Shown here piece after piece: positions 44,687 through 53,956 of a DNA stretch of 64,000 nucleotides. Positions within the stretch are counted from its first letter, which is position 1. The number at the start of each line of letters is the position of its first letter. The position numbers and the translations under genes are program-made. This stretch comes from Tessaracoccus caeni (lineage in GTDB: Bacteria; Actinomycetota; Actinomycetes; Propionibacteriales; Propionibacteriaceae): the NCBI RefSeq assembly GCF_029211185.1, contig NZ_JARGDO010000016.1, positions 48,819 to 112,818 of the forward strand. The letters run 5' to 3'. The notes beneath the pieces were generated by a model. The model did not search any database and had not been told where the DNA came from. It saw only the letters and a program-made list of their open reading frames with translations.

Positions 44687-45894
44687 TCGACCTGCTGGGC
44701 CACGCCCAGGGCACGCGGTGGTTCGGCTCCCGGCCGGCCGCCGTGATCGCCACCGCGCTCACCGGCTGGTGGGTGCGCCCCGAGGGCGAGGACGGCGTCG
44801 GCGTGCGCTCCGCGTTCCTCGACGTCGTCTTCGACGGCGAGCCCGCGCGCTTCCACGTGCCGTTGGGCTACGTTCCCGCGGGCAGTGCCACCTCCGAGGT
44901 GCTGGGCACCGAGGAGGTGGACGGTCGGCCCATGCACGTCGTCGACGCCACCGCGGAGCACCGCTGCCGGCTGGCGCTCTTCCGGGCGCTCGCCGACGGG
45001 TTGCCAGGTTTCGAGCTGGTCCGCCCACTGCCGTCCACGGACGCCGAGACACGACGCTTCGGCGGAGAGCAGTCCAACACCACGATCGTGCTGGGCGACG
45101 CCGTCATGATGAAGGTCTTCCGCCGTCTCGAGGCCGGGCCGAATCCCGATCTGGAATGCCATCGGGCGCTCGCCGAGAGCGGAGCGGTCGCCGTCCTCTA
45201 CGGGCGGTGGCATCACGAGGGCCAGGATCTGGCACTGGCGGTCGAGCTGCTGCCCGACCCCGTCGACGGCTACGTCGCCGCGGTCGACACCGCCACCTCC
45301 GGCGGTGACTTCCGCGACGAGGCCAAGGCGCTCGGCGTCGCCCTCGCGCGGGTGCACCGGGAACTCGCCGACGCCCTCGGCACGGACTCCGTCGACGGCG
45401 GCGAACTCCGCGCGGCCCTCGAACAACGTCTCGTCGAGGCGGTCGCGGAGGCACCGGAGCTGGAGCCAATGGTGCCGGCGTTGCGGCGTCACTACGACGC
45501 GATCGCTCCGACGGCGCTGCCCGCTCAGCGCATCCACGGCGACTGCCATCTGGGCCAGGCGATCAAGGCGCGAGGGTCGTGGTACTTCGTCGACTTCGAG
45601 GGCGAGCCCATGGTGTCGCTGGCCGTGCGCAGGCGGCCCGATCTCGCCGTGCGCGACGTCGCCGGCATGCTGCGCTCCTTCGGGTACGCGGCCGCCTCCG
45701 GCTCGCCCGAGTGGCTGGCCGACTGCCGGACGGCGTTCCTCGACGGCTACGGCGCACTCACTGAAGCGGAGCAGCAGGTTCTTCTCGCCCTGGAGATCGA
45801 CAAGGCCTGCTACGAGGTGCGCTACGAACGACGCTACCGACCCGACATGGTTCACATACCGATGAGCTTCCTGCGCGAGCTCGTCGCCGGGTAG
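44683..45894 (+). CDS. Maltokinase
   Basis: A 403-residue aminoglycoside-phosphotransferase-fold kinase that makes maltose 1-phosphate from maltose and ATP for GlgE. The N-terminal cap has TRWFGSRPAAV. The kinase core has the ATP Lys in NTTIVLGDAVMMKVFRRLEAGPNPDLE, the catalytic loop RIHGDCHLGQ and the metal Asp in YFVDFEGEP. The GTG start overlaps the glgE stop (GTGA). It is a free kinase, not fused to TreS, and no treS gene is in the window. The sequence corresponds to the genes named mak or pep2 elsewhere. Confidence 0.93.
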   Translation: MIDLLGHAQGTRWFGSRPAAVIATALTGWWVRPEGEDGVGVRSAFLDVVFDGEPARFHVPLGYVPAGSATSEVLGTEEVDGRPMHVVDATAEHRCRLALFRALADGLPGFELVRPLPSTDAETRRFGGEQSNTTIVLGDAVMMKVFRRLEAGPNPDLECHRALAESGAVAVLYGRWHHEGQDLALAVELLPDPVDGYVAAVDTATSGGDFRDEAKALGVALARVHRELADALGTDSVDGGELRAALEQRLVEAVAEAPELEPMVPALRRHYDAIAPTALPAQRIHGDCHLGQAIKARGSWYFVDFEGEPMVSLAVRRRPDLAVRDVAGMLRSFGYAAASGSPEWLADCRTAFLDGYGALTEAEQQVLLALEIDKACYEVRYERRYRPDMVHIPMSFLRELVAG

Positions 45895-45943
45895 TTTCTC
45901 CAACGATTTCAATGCCTCGGATCCGATGCCGGGGTGGGCACGC

Positions 45944-45949
45944 TAGATT
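45944..45949 (+). promoter_or_regulatory. Putative glgB promoter (-10)
   Basis: TAGATT lies 33 nt before the glgB ATG, followed by an AGGGAG ribosome binding site. This suggests glgB can be transcribed apart from maltokinase. Confidence 0.3.
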
Positions 45950-45981
45950 GGGCGCAACGGCCAACCGAATAGGGAGCAGCA

Positions 45982-47874
45982 ATGACACAGGATCGTTTTG
46001 GCGGACTGACGGGGACCGATCTGGAGGGCTTCCACTCCGGTGGCGACACCGAGTTGTGGCGCCGTCTCGGCAGCCACGTTGTCACCGTGACCAATGACGA
46101 CGGTACCGAGGTCACCGGCGTCCGCTTCGCCGTCTGGGCACCGAACGCGCAGGCCGTCCAGGTGATCGGCCCGTTCAACTGGTGGACCGGCGACGACATG
46201 GAGCTGATCCCCGGCTCCGGCGTCTGGGGACTCTTCGTCGCCGGCCTCGGCGAGGGCGAGCTGTACAAGTACAAGGTGCTCGGCCGCGACGGCGTGTGGC
46301 GCGAGAAGGTCGATCCGCTGGCTCGCTTCAGCGAGCAGGCCCCGGCCAACGCGTCGATCGTCTACGAGTCGAAGTACATCTGGTCCGACGACGAATGGGT
46401 CGCCAAGCGCGCCGAGACCAAGGCCCACGCGGCGCCGATGAGCGTCTACGAGCTGCATCTGGGCGGCTGGCGACGCGGCAAGTCGTATCTGGATCTGGCT
46501 GAGGAGCTCGTCCAGTACGTGCAGTGGCAGGGCTACACCCACGTCGAGTTCATGCCGCTGGCCGAGCATCCGTTCGAGCCGTCGTGGGGCTACCAGGTCT
46601 CCGGCTACTTCTCCCCCACGTCGCGCTTCGGCAAGCCCGACGACCTGCGCTACCTGATCGACCGTCTCCATCAGGCCGGCATCGGCGTCATCATGGACTG
46701 GGTGCCCGGCCACTTCCCCAAGGACGACTGGGCGCTCGGCCGATTCGACGGCACCGGCCTCTACGAGCACGAGGATCCCCGCCAGGGCGAGCACATGGAC
46801 TGGGGCACCTACATCTTCAACTACGGCCGCAACGAGGTGAAGAGCTTCCTCATCTCCAACGCGCTGTACTGGATCAAGGAGTTCCACATCGACGGCCTGC
46901 GCGTGGACGCCGTCGCCTCGATGCTCTACCTCGACTACTCGCGCGAGCCCGGCCAGTGGGTGCCCAACCAGTACGGCGGCAACGAGAACCTCGAGGCCAT
47001 CGACTTCCTGCGCTACGTCAACAAGCACCTCTACCACCGCGAGCCCGGCGTCGTGATGATCGCCGAGGAGTCCACCAGCTTCGCCGGCGTCACCAAGCCG
47101 GTCGACCAGGGCGGCCTGGGCTTCGGCATGAAGTGGAACATGGGTTGGATGAACGACTCGCTGCGCTATCTCGAGCTCGATCCCATCTACCGCCAGTACG
47201 AGCACAACCTGCTGACCTTCGCGATGGTCTACGCCTACTCGGAGAACTTCGTGCTGCCGATCAGCCACGACGAGGTCGTGCACGGCAAGGGCTCCATGAT
47301 CAACAAGGTGCCGCAGGACGACTGGCGCAAGTTCGCGACGCTGCGCGCGTTCTACTCCTACATGTGGAGCTTCCCCGGCAAGCAGCTGATCTTCATGGGC
47401 TGCGAGTTCGGTCAGCGTCCCGAGTTCAACGAGTCCACCAGCCTCGAGTGGTGGGTCAGCGAGCTGTGGGGTCACGGCGGCCTGCAGCGGCTGTTCCGCG
47501 ATCTCAACCACATCTACCGCGACAACGCGCCGCTGTGGCAGCTCGACAACGATCCCACCGGCTTCAGCTGGATCAACGCCGACGACGCCAGCCACAACAC
47601 GCTCAGCTGGGTGCGTCACGACGAGGACGGCAACCACGTCGCCTGCATCACGAACTTCTCGCCGGAGCCGCTCGAGGACTACGAGATCGGCCTGCCGGTG
47701 GGCGGTGACTGGGAGGAGATCCTGAACACCGACGCCCCGGTCTACGACGGCTCGGGTCAGTTCGGCAACCTGGGCATGGTGCACGCGGTGGACGAGCCCT
47801 GGAGCCACTTCCCGGCGCGCGCGAACGTCACCGTTCCGCCGCTCGGCTCGGTCTGGCTCCGCCGGCAGGCGTGA
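45982..47874 (+). CDS. glgB: 1,4-alpha-glucan branching enzyme
   Basis: A 630-residue GH13_9 enzyme that adds alpha-1,6 branches to the GlgE product. CBM48 (GVRFAVWAPNAQAVQVIGPFNWW) is followed by the barrel with nucleophile Asp309 (LRVDAVASMLYLDY), acid/base Glu362 (VVMIAEESTSF) and NFVLPISHDEVVHGKGS. It is shorter than 730-residue GlgBs because the extra N-terminal N1 domain is absent. The ribosome binding site AGGGAG is good. Confidence 0.96.
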   Translation: MTQDRFGGLTGTDLEGFHSGGDTELWRRLGSHVVTVTNDDGTEVTGVRFAVWAPNAQAVQVIGPFNWWTGDDMELIPGSGVWGLFVAGLGEGELYKYKVLGRDGVWREKVDPLARFSEQAPANASIVYESKYIWSDDEWVAKRAETKAHAAPMSVYELHLGGWRRGKSYLDLAEELVQYVQWQGYTHVEFMPLAEHPFEPSWGYQVSGYFSPTSRFGKPDDLRYLIDRLHQAGIGVIMDWVPGHFPKDDWALGRFDGTGLYEHEDPRQGEHMDWGTYIFNYGRNEVKSFLISNALYWIKEFHIDGLRVDAVASMLYLDYSREPGQWVPNQYGGNENLEAIDFLRYVNKHLYHREPGVVMIAEESTSFAGVTKPVDQGGLGFGMKWNMGWMNDSLRYLELDPIYRQYEHNLLTFAMVYAYSENFVLPISHDEVVHGKGSMINKVPQDDWRKFATLRAFYSYMWSFPGKQLIFMGCEFGQRPEFNESTSLEWWVSELWGHGGLQRLFRDLNHIYRDNAPLWQLDNDPTGFSWINADDASHNTLSWVRHDEDGNHVACITNFSPEPLEDYEIGLPVGGDWEEILNTDAPVYDGSGQFGNLGMVHAVDEPWSHFPARANVTVPPLGSVWLRRQA

Positions 47875-48638
47875 GCGACTTCACCGTTCACGTCGACGTC
47901 GAGGACGGCCTCGGCCGGCTGCGCTGGGATGCGCAGCTGGTCGACGCCGAGACGTTGCAGCGCGCGGTCTCCCTGGCCGCCGACGACGCCATCCTCGCCC
48001 ACGACGTGCGCCGGATCACCGTCGAACTCCCGGAGACCGACACCGCCGCTCGGGTGGCCGTGCAGCGCGCCGGGTTCCGGTTGGAAGGCCGGCTGAGGCA
48101 GGCCTACGAGCCGATCACCGGCGACTACATCGACGTGATGGTCTACGCGCGGCTGGCCACCGACCCGGTCTACGGACCCCATGGGTTCTCCGGGATGATG
48201 GATGCCGCGCTGCCGAAGAAGCGTCTGATCGGCCACGCCCTGTTCCGCGACGCCGACGGCCGGGTGCTGCTGCTGGAGACGTCGTACAAGACCGATTGGG
48301 AGTTGCCCGGGGGCATCGTCGAACCCGGCGAGTCGCCGCGCGCCGGGGCCGAGCGCGAGATCCGCGAGGAGCTGGGCATGGAGGTGTCGCTCGGCCAGCC
48401 CCTGCTGGTGGACTGGATGCCGCCCTACCTGGGCTGGAGCGACGCGCTGGAGCTGATCTTCGACGGCGGCATCGTCGGCCCTGAGCAACTGCAGATCGAC
48501 GGCAAGGAAATCCTGGCGGCCCACTTCGTCGCCGCGTCCGACCTCGACGACCACGTCACCGAACTCTCCGCCCGACGCATCCGCGCCCTGCTCGACGGCC
48601 ACACCGGCTACACCGAGAACGGGATGCTGGATCGCTGA
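47871..48638 (+). CDS. GNAT-half / Nudix fusion protein
   Basis: A 255-residue two-part protein. Residues 1-105 resemble the C-terminal half of a RimJ-like GNAT acetyltransferase (RVAVQRAGFRLEGRLRQAYEPITGDYIDVMVYARL). Residues 120-240 are a Nudix hydrolase with the box GGIVEPGESPRAGAEREIREELGM. The GNAT part lacks a full acetyl-CoA site, so it may be a recognition domain. GTG start overlaps the glgB stop (GTGA), linking it to glycogen synthesis; an ADP-sugar or similar nucleotide substrate is an inference from context. Confidence 0.8.
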   Translation: MSDFTVHVDVEDGLGRLRWDAQLVDAETLQRAVSLAADDAILAHDVRRITVELPETDTAARVAVQRAGFRLEGRLRQAYEPITGDYIDVMVYARLATDPVYGPHGFSGMMDAALPKKRLIGHALFRDADGRVLLLETSYKTDWELPGGIVEPGESPRAGAEREIREELGMEVSLGQPLLVDWMPPYLGWSDALELIFDGGIVGPEQLQIDGKEILAAHFVAASDLDDHVTELSARRIRALLDGHTGYTENGMLDR

Positions 48639-48931
48639 GGCGCGATAACCCCCACCCGTGTCCGGTCCCCGCTTCGGCGAGGCGCTGGTCGTAGCGCAGG
48701 GAGTCTTCTAGTCGTCGCCCAGTTCCTGCGACGCTGCCAAGTGGAGAATCTCGAGGCTGCGGAGGATCGACGGGTCGAGAAAGGGCGCCGTCTCGAAGGT
48801 CGTGGCGGAGGGGGTGACGAGGATCAGGGCATCCAGGACGCACTCATTGCATCGCCCGAAACGCCCGGCTCCCGCTGATAGATTCGCGGCCACGGAGCTG
48901 CGGGTGCCGCAGCGTGGCGAGAGGCCCAGCC
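48639..48931. other. Intergenic region
   Basis: About 290 bases after the Nudix fusion with no recognisable gene, strong terminator or repeat. Short frames here lack ribosome binding sites. Confidence 0.4.
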
Positions 48932-51900
48932 ATGAAGCCTTGGCGGTTGATGTGCCTGCTATGCGCAGTCGCCGCAACCACCTCCGTCGTGCTGCCATTC
49001 GCGGCCGTCGACCGGGCCAGGGACGCCGCGCTGCTGAGCGGATCGGTCTCGAGGTCGGAGGACGCGGAGCCCCCTTCGCGCAGCGCGGATCTCGGTATCC
49101 GAGCCTTTCCTCTGCTGAGCGCCGCCATCGAGCGTCATGTCTCTCCAGATGGCCGCGTGTTGGACGTGGACGCCGTGGAGGCGGCAGGAGCCGAGACGGC
49201 GGAACGCCTCGGGTTGGACTGGCGCGAACTGATTGCCACCCTCGGAACGCAGCCCCATGGTGACCAGGAGCATTACGGCGAGCCCGCGACCTACCCGTTG
49301 GTGACAGCTCACGTCGAAGAACGCGGGGCGATCGCCCTCTTCGACCAAGACCGAGAAGCCGTGGTCGACCTCGCCGGGCTCGTCCTACTAGCCGATCCTC
49401 CCTATGCCGGAGGGCTTGCCGAGGGACTGCTCCAGATCAACGATCCGGGCACGGCCACCTGCGACGAGGCGATGAGCCTGGTATTCATCGACTCTGCCAG
49501 TGCGTACGCCTACTCCAACCCCGTTCGTGATCTCGACCAAATGGTTTCCCTTTGCGCCGGCACTCCCACGGCGCTGTGGCTGGCCGCGGACACCGCTCGA
49601 GCTGACATCCGCCACATGACCTGCACGTTACCGGGCTACCCCGCCGCGGAGATCCCCACCGAAGCCGTCCGCTACGCCCGCGCTTTGCAGAGTGCCCACC
49701 CAGATCTCGCGGCGGGCTGGGCTGTGGAAGCGGAGATGCTGATCGACCAGGCGCTGGAGGAGGCCGGCTTCGGACTGAGACCCTTCACCGCGCGAGAACG
49801 TTGGACCGACGCAGGGGAACTCCTCGCTCATGCCGCGTCGCTATCCACCAGTCCCCATATCGCGCTAGCGCACGCGCGTGTGTTGGTCGGTTTGGGTCGC
49901 TACCAACACGCGACAGATGCCCTGGCATCCGTCAGGAGCGAGTCGTTCGACACCCCCGGTGCCGCGGTGACCGCAGCCTGGGTCGGCATTCAGGTGGGAG
50001 ACTTCGATTCCGCGCTCCAACACCTCCTCCGGAAACCGCCGGCGCTACGTGCCCTCGCCCCGATGGGACGGGCTCAAGACCTCCCGCGCGTCGGGGGGCC
50101 GGCCGCAGCAATAGCCCACTTCTTCAGCCGCCCCGCCTTGTTCCGGAGTGCTCGATTGGCCCCAGCATGCGGGAATGCCTCGGGGGTCTTCGACGGCGGC
50201 TTCCTTCCGATCAGCCGATTAAGCAGTCTCGAGCCGGGACGCTTCATCACGCCTCAAGTCGCCGATCTCCAATACCTCCTTCGTGACTCCGCCGGACTCA
50301 CTCGCACGTGCGCCGAGCGAATGGCTCTGAATCAATCGAGACGAGACGCCTGCGGCGCCGACCCGGACCTCGATCCGGAGTGGACGGTGTTCTTCGAACA
50401 GGACACCCGTCGCGCGATTGGCGACCTCGACGGGGCGGCCGACATCCTGCACCAGCGGCTGGCGGTCTCGGACTCACATCAGGCACATGCCCAGTTGGGC
50501 GAGGTACTGCTGTTGCAGGGCGACCCCGCGGCCGCGGCGTCCGCCTTCGAGAAGGCGCTCGACGAACCGTGGTCGTTGGACGCCCTCGACATCGCCGGCC
50601 TCAGCGCCCCATGGGTAGAACTGCGCCTGGGTTACGCCTACGAGCGCGCCGGGGATCTCTCCACCGCCCGCGAGGCCTACCGACGCGCCGTCATCCCCGG
50701 GGCCGTGGATCCGGCCGACCGCTCCACCGAGAGGCCCGCTCTCGCCTACTACCGGTCCATGCAACTCGGCGCGCTCGAGCAGCTCGACGGCAATCTCGAT
50801 GAAGCGCTGGAATGGTGGAGAACCGCAGCCTCTGCCGCGGAGGAGTTCGCGACACGGGCACGACAGACCTCCATGCCGGGCCCTGCCCCGGGCGTCGTGA
50901 ACCAACGTTTGGCGATGGCGGCCACCCTCACCGGTGACGCCGACCTGGCGCTCACCCAGGCCGAGATTGCGCTGTCCCAAGACCCGGCCAACCCGCTGTA
51001 CCGCGAGACGCTGACCGAGGTACGACGAGGCCAAACGATCAGTCGCGCCGCAGAGCTTCAGCCCGCCCGCCACGATCCGAAAATCGAGCCCCCGGACCTC
51101 GACGACCTCATCGACACCTACCGCTGGTCCATCGAGGCCGACGCCACTTTGTTCTCGTCATGGAACAACATGGGCGTCCTTCTCTCGCGCACGGGTCGAC
51201 ATGACGACGCCCTCGACGCCTTCCGCCATGCCATCGCCGCACGCCAGGACTACGGGATGGGGTGGTTCAACTTCGGGTCGGAGCTGCTGCTGCACGGCGA
51301 CGTCGGCGATCTGCTCGCCGCCCAGGGGGCCTTGGGCATAGCACATCAGCTCGACCCGTCGCTCAGGTCGACGCAACCTGCCCTCATCTTCGACGAAGAG
51401 TTCTACGAGGCGGGGCTCGATCTGTCCAAGAGCCTTCCCACCGACTGGTCGTTGGAAGACACCGCCCGCCGTCCGACTGTCCCGATCACCGTGCTCTTGG
51501 TGGTCCTCGCCGTGCTGCAGGGCGGTTTGGCGCTACTGAGCGGTCATACCAAGGAGCACATCGCGACGAGACTCGCCGAGTCGGTCAGTCGTTCTGCCCG
51601 GTCTCACCGCCTTTCGATGCCGGCCTGGGTGGGGATGGCTGCCACGGCGATCGTGCTCACGCTCGGCTTGGGCACGGGAGGTGTGCGGGAGACGGTATTG
51701 GCCATCCCGCTCGCCCTCTCGCTCGCTGTCCTGCCCGTGGCGATCCGTGGTCTGGCAGCCGGGACAAGGCTCCGAGAGCAGGAGACGCCGATCTGGGCAC
51801 TCGCTATGACAAGCCTGCTGCAGCTGCTGGGATGCCCCTGGGCCACCGCCACGACGAGTCGTGCGAGCACAGACCCGGACGCGCGCCCCACCTCGGTCGC

Positions 51901-52126
51901 GGTTCCCCTGATCTTGATCTCAGTCAGCGCCATCGCGTTCTTCAGTGCGGCCTTGACCCTCGTCCCCAGCGCCAGAGCAGGGTTCGGCATGTGCATTGCC
52001 GCCGTGGGCGCCGCACTGGTACCGATCCCGCACAACGATGGTGCGCGGATAGGACGCTTCGCGAGTGCCATGGCTTCCCTTGCTCTGTTCGCAGCTGCCG
52101 CCGCTCAGGCTTTCGCTGTGGTGTAG
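48932..52126 (+). CDS. Large TPR-repeat membrane protein
   Basis: A 1064-residue protein. An N-terminal helix (WRLMCLLCAVAATTSVVLPFA) is a signal anchor. Residues 30-850 are a long extracytoplasmic region with TPR-like helical pairs, clearest in AHAQLGEVLLLQGDPAAAASAFEKAL, LGYAYERAGDLSTAREAYRRAV and WNNMGVLLSRTGRHDDALDAFRHAI. The last 200 residues hold six or seven membrane helices. No enzyme domain is visible. The ATG at 48932 follows a GAGAGG site; a GTG 18 nt earlier is an alternative. It could be a scaffold for cell-envelope assembly. The function is unknown. Confidence 0.7.
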   Translation: MKPWRLMCLLCAVAATTSVVLPFAAVDRARDAALLSGSVSRSEDAEPPSRSADLGIRAFPLLSAAIERHVSPDGRVLDVDAVEAAGAETAERLGLDWRELIATLGTQPHGDQEHYGEPATYPLVTAHVEERGAIALFDQDREAVVDLAGLVLLADPPYAGGLAEGLLQINDPGTATCDEAMSLVFIDSASAYAYSNPVRDLDQMVSLCAGTPTALWLAADTARADIRHMTCTLPGYPAAEIPTEAVRYARALQSAHPDLAAGWAVEAEMLIDQALEEAGFGLRPFTARERWTDAGELLAHAASLSTSPHIALAHARVLVGLGRYQHATDALASVRSESFDTPGAAVTAAWVGIQVGDFDSALQHLLRKPPALRALAPMGRAQDLPRVGGPAAAIAHFFSRPALFRSARLAPACGNASGVFDGGFLPISRLSSLEPGRFITPQVADLQYLLRDSAGLTRTCAERMALNQSRRDACGADPDLDPEWTVFFEQDTRRAIGDLDGAADILHQRLAVSDSHQAHAQLGEVLLLQGDPAAAASAFEKALDEPWSLDALDIAGLSAPWVELRLGYAYERAGDLSTAREAYRRAVIPGAVDPADRSTERPALAYYRSMQLGALEQLDGNLDEALEWWRTAASAAEEFATRARQTSMPGPAPGVVNQRLAMAATLTGDADLALTQAEIALSQDPANPLYRETLTEVRRGQTISRAAELQPARHDPKIEPPDLDDLIDTYRWSIEADATLFSSWNNMGVLLSRTGRHDDALDAFRHAIAARQDYGMGWFNFGSELLLHGDVGDLLAAQGALGIAHQLDPSLRSTQPALIFDEEFYEAGLDLSKSLPTDWSLEDTARRPTVPITVLLVVLAVLQGGLALLSGHTKEHIATRLAESVSRSARSHRLSMPAWVGMAATAIVLTLGLGTGGVRETVLAIPLALSLAVLPVAIRGLAAGTRLREQETPIWALAMTSLLQLLGCPWATATTSRASTDPDARPTSVAVPLILISVSAIAFFSAALTLVPSARAGFGMCIAAVGAALVPIPHNDGARIGRFASAMASLALFAAAAAQAFAVV

Positions 52127-52216
52127 CGATACTCCTCCTTCGAAGGCAGCGGCGGACGGACCGGAAACGGGAGGCTCGATCACTGAGCACCCGTCCCCTT
52201 CCCTCGGCGCGCCTCA

Positions 52217-52244
52217 TTGTTGGGTTCAACAAATGAACTAAGCT
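52217..52244 (+). promoter_or_regulatory. Promoter with inverted repeat over the -35 box
   Basis: TTGTTG (52217-52222) and TAAGCT (52239-52244) are 16 nt apart, and the GTG start follows 7 nt later, giving a leaderless layout. TTGTTG is also the left arm of the inverted repeat TTGTTG-GGTT-CAACAA, which a repressor could use. Confidence 0.45.
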
Positions 52245-52251
52245 GCGGGCA

Positions 52252-53829
52252 GTGACCAGCAATAGCAATGAGCACTACACCGTCCAAGAAATCACCCGTG
52301 AGCATGCGGAATCCCGCGCCGGACGATTCGACAAGACCTTCTCTCCTCGCTTTGAGGAGCACTTCCCGGCACTTCACTCCCTCTTCGTGCAGGCCTACGG
52401 CGACGGCGAAGAGGGCCGCGAGCCCCTCACCGAGGCAGTCTCCCTGGCTGCGCAGTCCTGGAAGGACCGTCCGGCAGCCCTCAAGCGCCTGGACAAGCAG
52501 CGCGCCGACGAGCCCGCCTGGTTCGCCTCTGAGCAGGCGCTCGGCGCGGTCTGCGACGTCGAGCGTTACGCCGGTTCGCTGAAGGGCCTGGCCAAGCAGG
52601 TTCCCTACTTCCAGGAGCTGGGACTCACCTCTCTCCACCTCACCTCCCTGTTCTCCGTCGAGAGCGGCAACCGCGAGGTGAACCCGAGCCTCGGCACCAC
52701 CGCCGACCTGACCGCACTCGTCGGCAAGCTTCGCCGGGCGGGCATCTCGACGGCGGTCGAACTCTCACTCGCCGCCGACGCCACCGTCAACGATCTGGTC
52801 GGGGACGCACTGTTCCTCGCCAACCAGGGCATCGAGGTGCTGCACCTGAACGGCATCACCGCCGAGAACCGACTTGCGGTTCAGATCCTCAACGTCCTTC
52901 TCCACCTGGCAGCCCCCAGCGTCCTCCTGGCCTCCGATGCCGTCGACGGTGGCCTGACGGTCAACACCGCGCAGATGGCGCTCACCTGGGAGGCGCTGGC
53001 CACCCGCAACGCGCGGCTGCTGAACCAGGCCCTGGAGCGCCACCACGAGCTGCCCGAGAGCGCTGCCTGGATCACCTCCGTGCGCGACGGCGACCAGATC
53101 GACTGGGCCTTCTCCGACGACGACGCCGCCGAGTTCGGTGTCGACGGCTACTGGCACCGCCGCTTCCTGAACGACTTCTACACCGGCGCCTTCCAGGGCA
53201 GCTTCGCGCGCGGGGTCGCCGTCCGGAACGACGCCGAGAGCGATGCCACGCAGGTGGCGGGAACGACGGCTTCCCTGGCCGGCGTCGAGACCGGCGATCC
53301 GTGCGGCGAGGACCGCGTGACGCTCGCCTACGGACTCGCGATGTGCACCGGCGGCATGCCGCTGATCCACCTGGGCGACGAGGTGGGCCAGCTCAACGAC
53401 TACTACTACGTCAACCGGCCTGCCGAGGCCGGCGACCGCCGCTGGATCGGCCGCCCCCGCCGCCAGGAGGAGGCTTACGCCGTTCGCTCCGACACCGCGA
53501 CGATGTCCGGGCGCATCTTCGCGCGCCTGACGCGGCTGATCGAAGTGCGCAAGAACACGGCCCAGTTCGCGGGCAACGCGCTGATCCCGTTCCACACCGG
53601 CCATGAGGCGGTGCTGGGCTTCCAGCGCCCGGGCGCCACCAAGAAGGCCAAGTGCGTCCTGGTGCTCGCCAACGTCAGCGACCACCCCGTCGTGGTGAGC
53701 GCCGAGACCCTCTCGGGCTTCGCCCCCAAGGCCGCTGAACTGATCAGCGGCACCAAGAAGTCGCTCGACAAGGGCCTGGAGCTGCCGTCGCACGGTCTCG
53801 CCTGGCTCGAGGTGAGCCCCCGCGCGTAG
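52252..53829 (+). CDS. Catalytically degenerate amylosucrase-like protein (GH13_4 pseudoenzyme)
   Basis: A 525-residue homologue of amylosucrase, about 100 residues short. Typical segments are FDKTFSPRFEEHFPALHSLF, MALTWEALATRNARLLNQAL, GSFARGVAV and TGGMPLIHLGDEVGQLND. The barrel is altered where catalysis occurs. The nucleophile strand 'LRxDAV' reads LHLNGI (Asp to Asn200, Arg to His). The acid/base 'KSEA' reads ASDA (Glu to Asp229). The 'HDDIGW' loop reads GDQIDW (His to Gly280). The stretch from 'NHTSNEH' through domain B' is missing. The frame is intact with promoter and terminator, so it is probably a maintained binding or regulatory protein rather than a decaying gene. Confidence 0.82.
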   Translation: MTSNSNEHYTVQEITREHAESRAGRFDKTFSPRFEEHFPALHSLFVQAYGDGEEGREPLTEAVSLAAQSWKDRPAALKRLDKQRADEPAWFASEQALGAVCDVERYAGSLKGLAKQVPYFQELGLTSLHLTSLFSVESGNREVNPSLGTTADLTALVGKLRRAGISTAVELSLAADATVNDLVGDALFLANQGIEVLHLNGITAENRLAVQILNVLLHLAAPSVLLASDAVDGGLTVNTAQMALTWEALATRNARLLNQALERHHELPESAAWITSVRDGDQIDWAFSDDDAAEFGVDGYWHRRFLNDFYTGAFQGSFARGVAVRNDAESDATQVAGTTASLAGVETGDPCGEDRVTLAYGLAMCTGGMPLIHLGDEVGQLNDYYYVNRPAEAGDRRWIGRPRRQEEAYAVRSDTATMSGRIFARLTRLIEVRKNTAQFAGNALIPFHTGHEAVLGFQRPGATKKAKCVLVLANVSDHPVVVSAETLSGFAPKAAELISGTKKSLDKGLELPSHGLAWLEVSPRA

Positions 53830-53850
53830 GCGCAGTGACGTCCCAAGCAA

Positions 53851-53889
53851 AGGGGTCCGTGGGTAGGTCACACCTATCCGCGGACCCCT
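53851..53889 (+). terminator. Hairpin after the amylosucrase-like gene
   Basis: AGGGGTCCG pairs with CGGACCCCT and the inner AGGT pairs with ACCT around a CAC loop, 21 nt after the stop. There is no T-run; a stable hairpin terminator is likely. Confidence 0.6.
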
Positions 53890-53925
53890 CGCGGCTTCTG
53901 GTCCCCGTCTCAACTAGAGGTTGAC

Positions 53926-53956
53926 CCTGAGAATCACCTGAGAAGTTTTTCTCAGG
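53926..53956. promoter_or_regulatory. CCTGAGAA / TTCTCAGG operator-like site A
   Basis: Two direct copies of CCTGAGAA with an 11-bp period (53926 and 53937) are followed by an inverted copy TTCTCAGG ending at 53956. A TAACGT hexamer follows. The start codon of the secreted lysozyme-like gene is 69 nt downstream. Inverted site B before the paralogue is similar. The 11-bp direct-repeat spacing is typical of OmpR/PhoB-family response regulators. Confidence 0.55.

Noticed and set aside
40459..47808. Several 600-700 codon minus-strand frames antisense to glgX, glgE and glgB
   Set aside because: All show the same codon-bias shadow pattern, while the plus-strand products have complete catalytic motifs.
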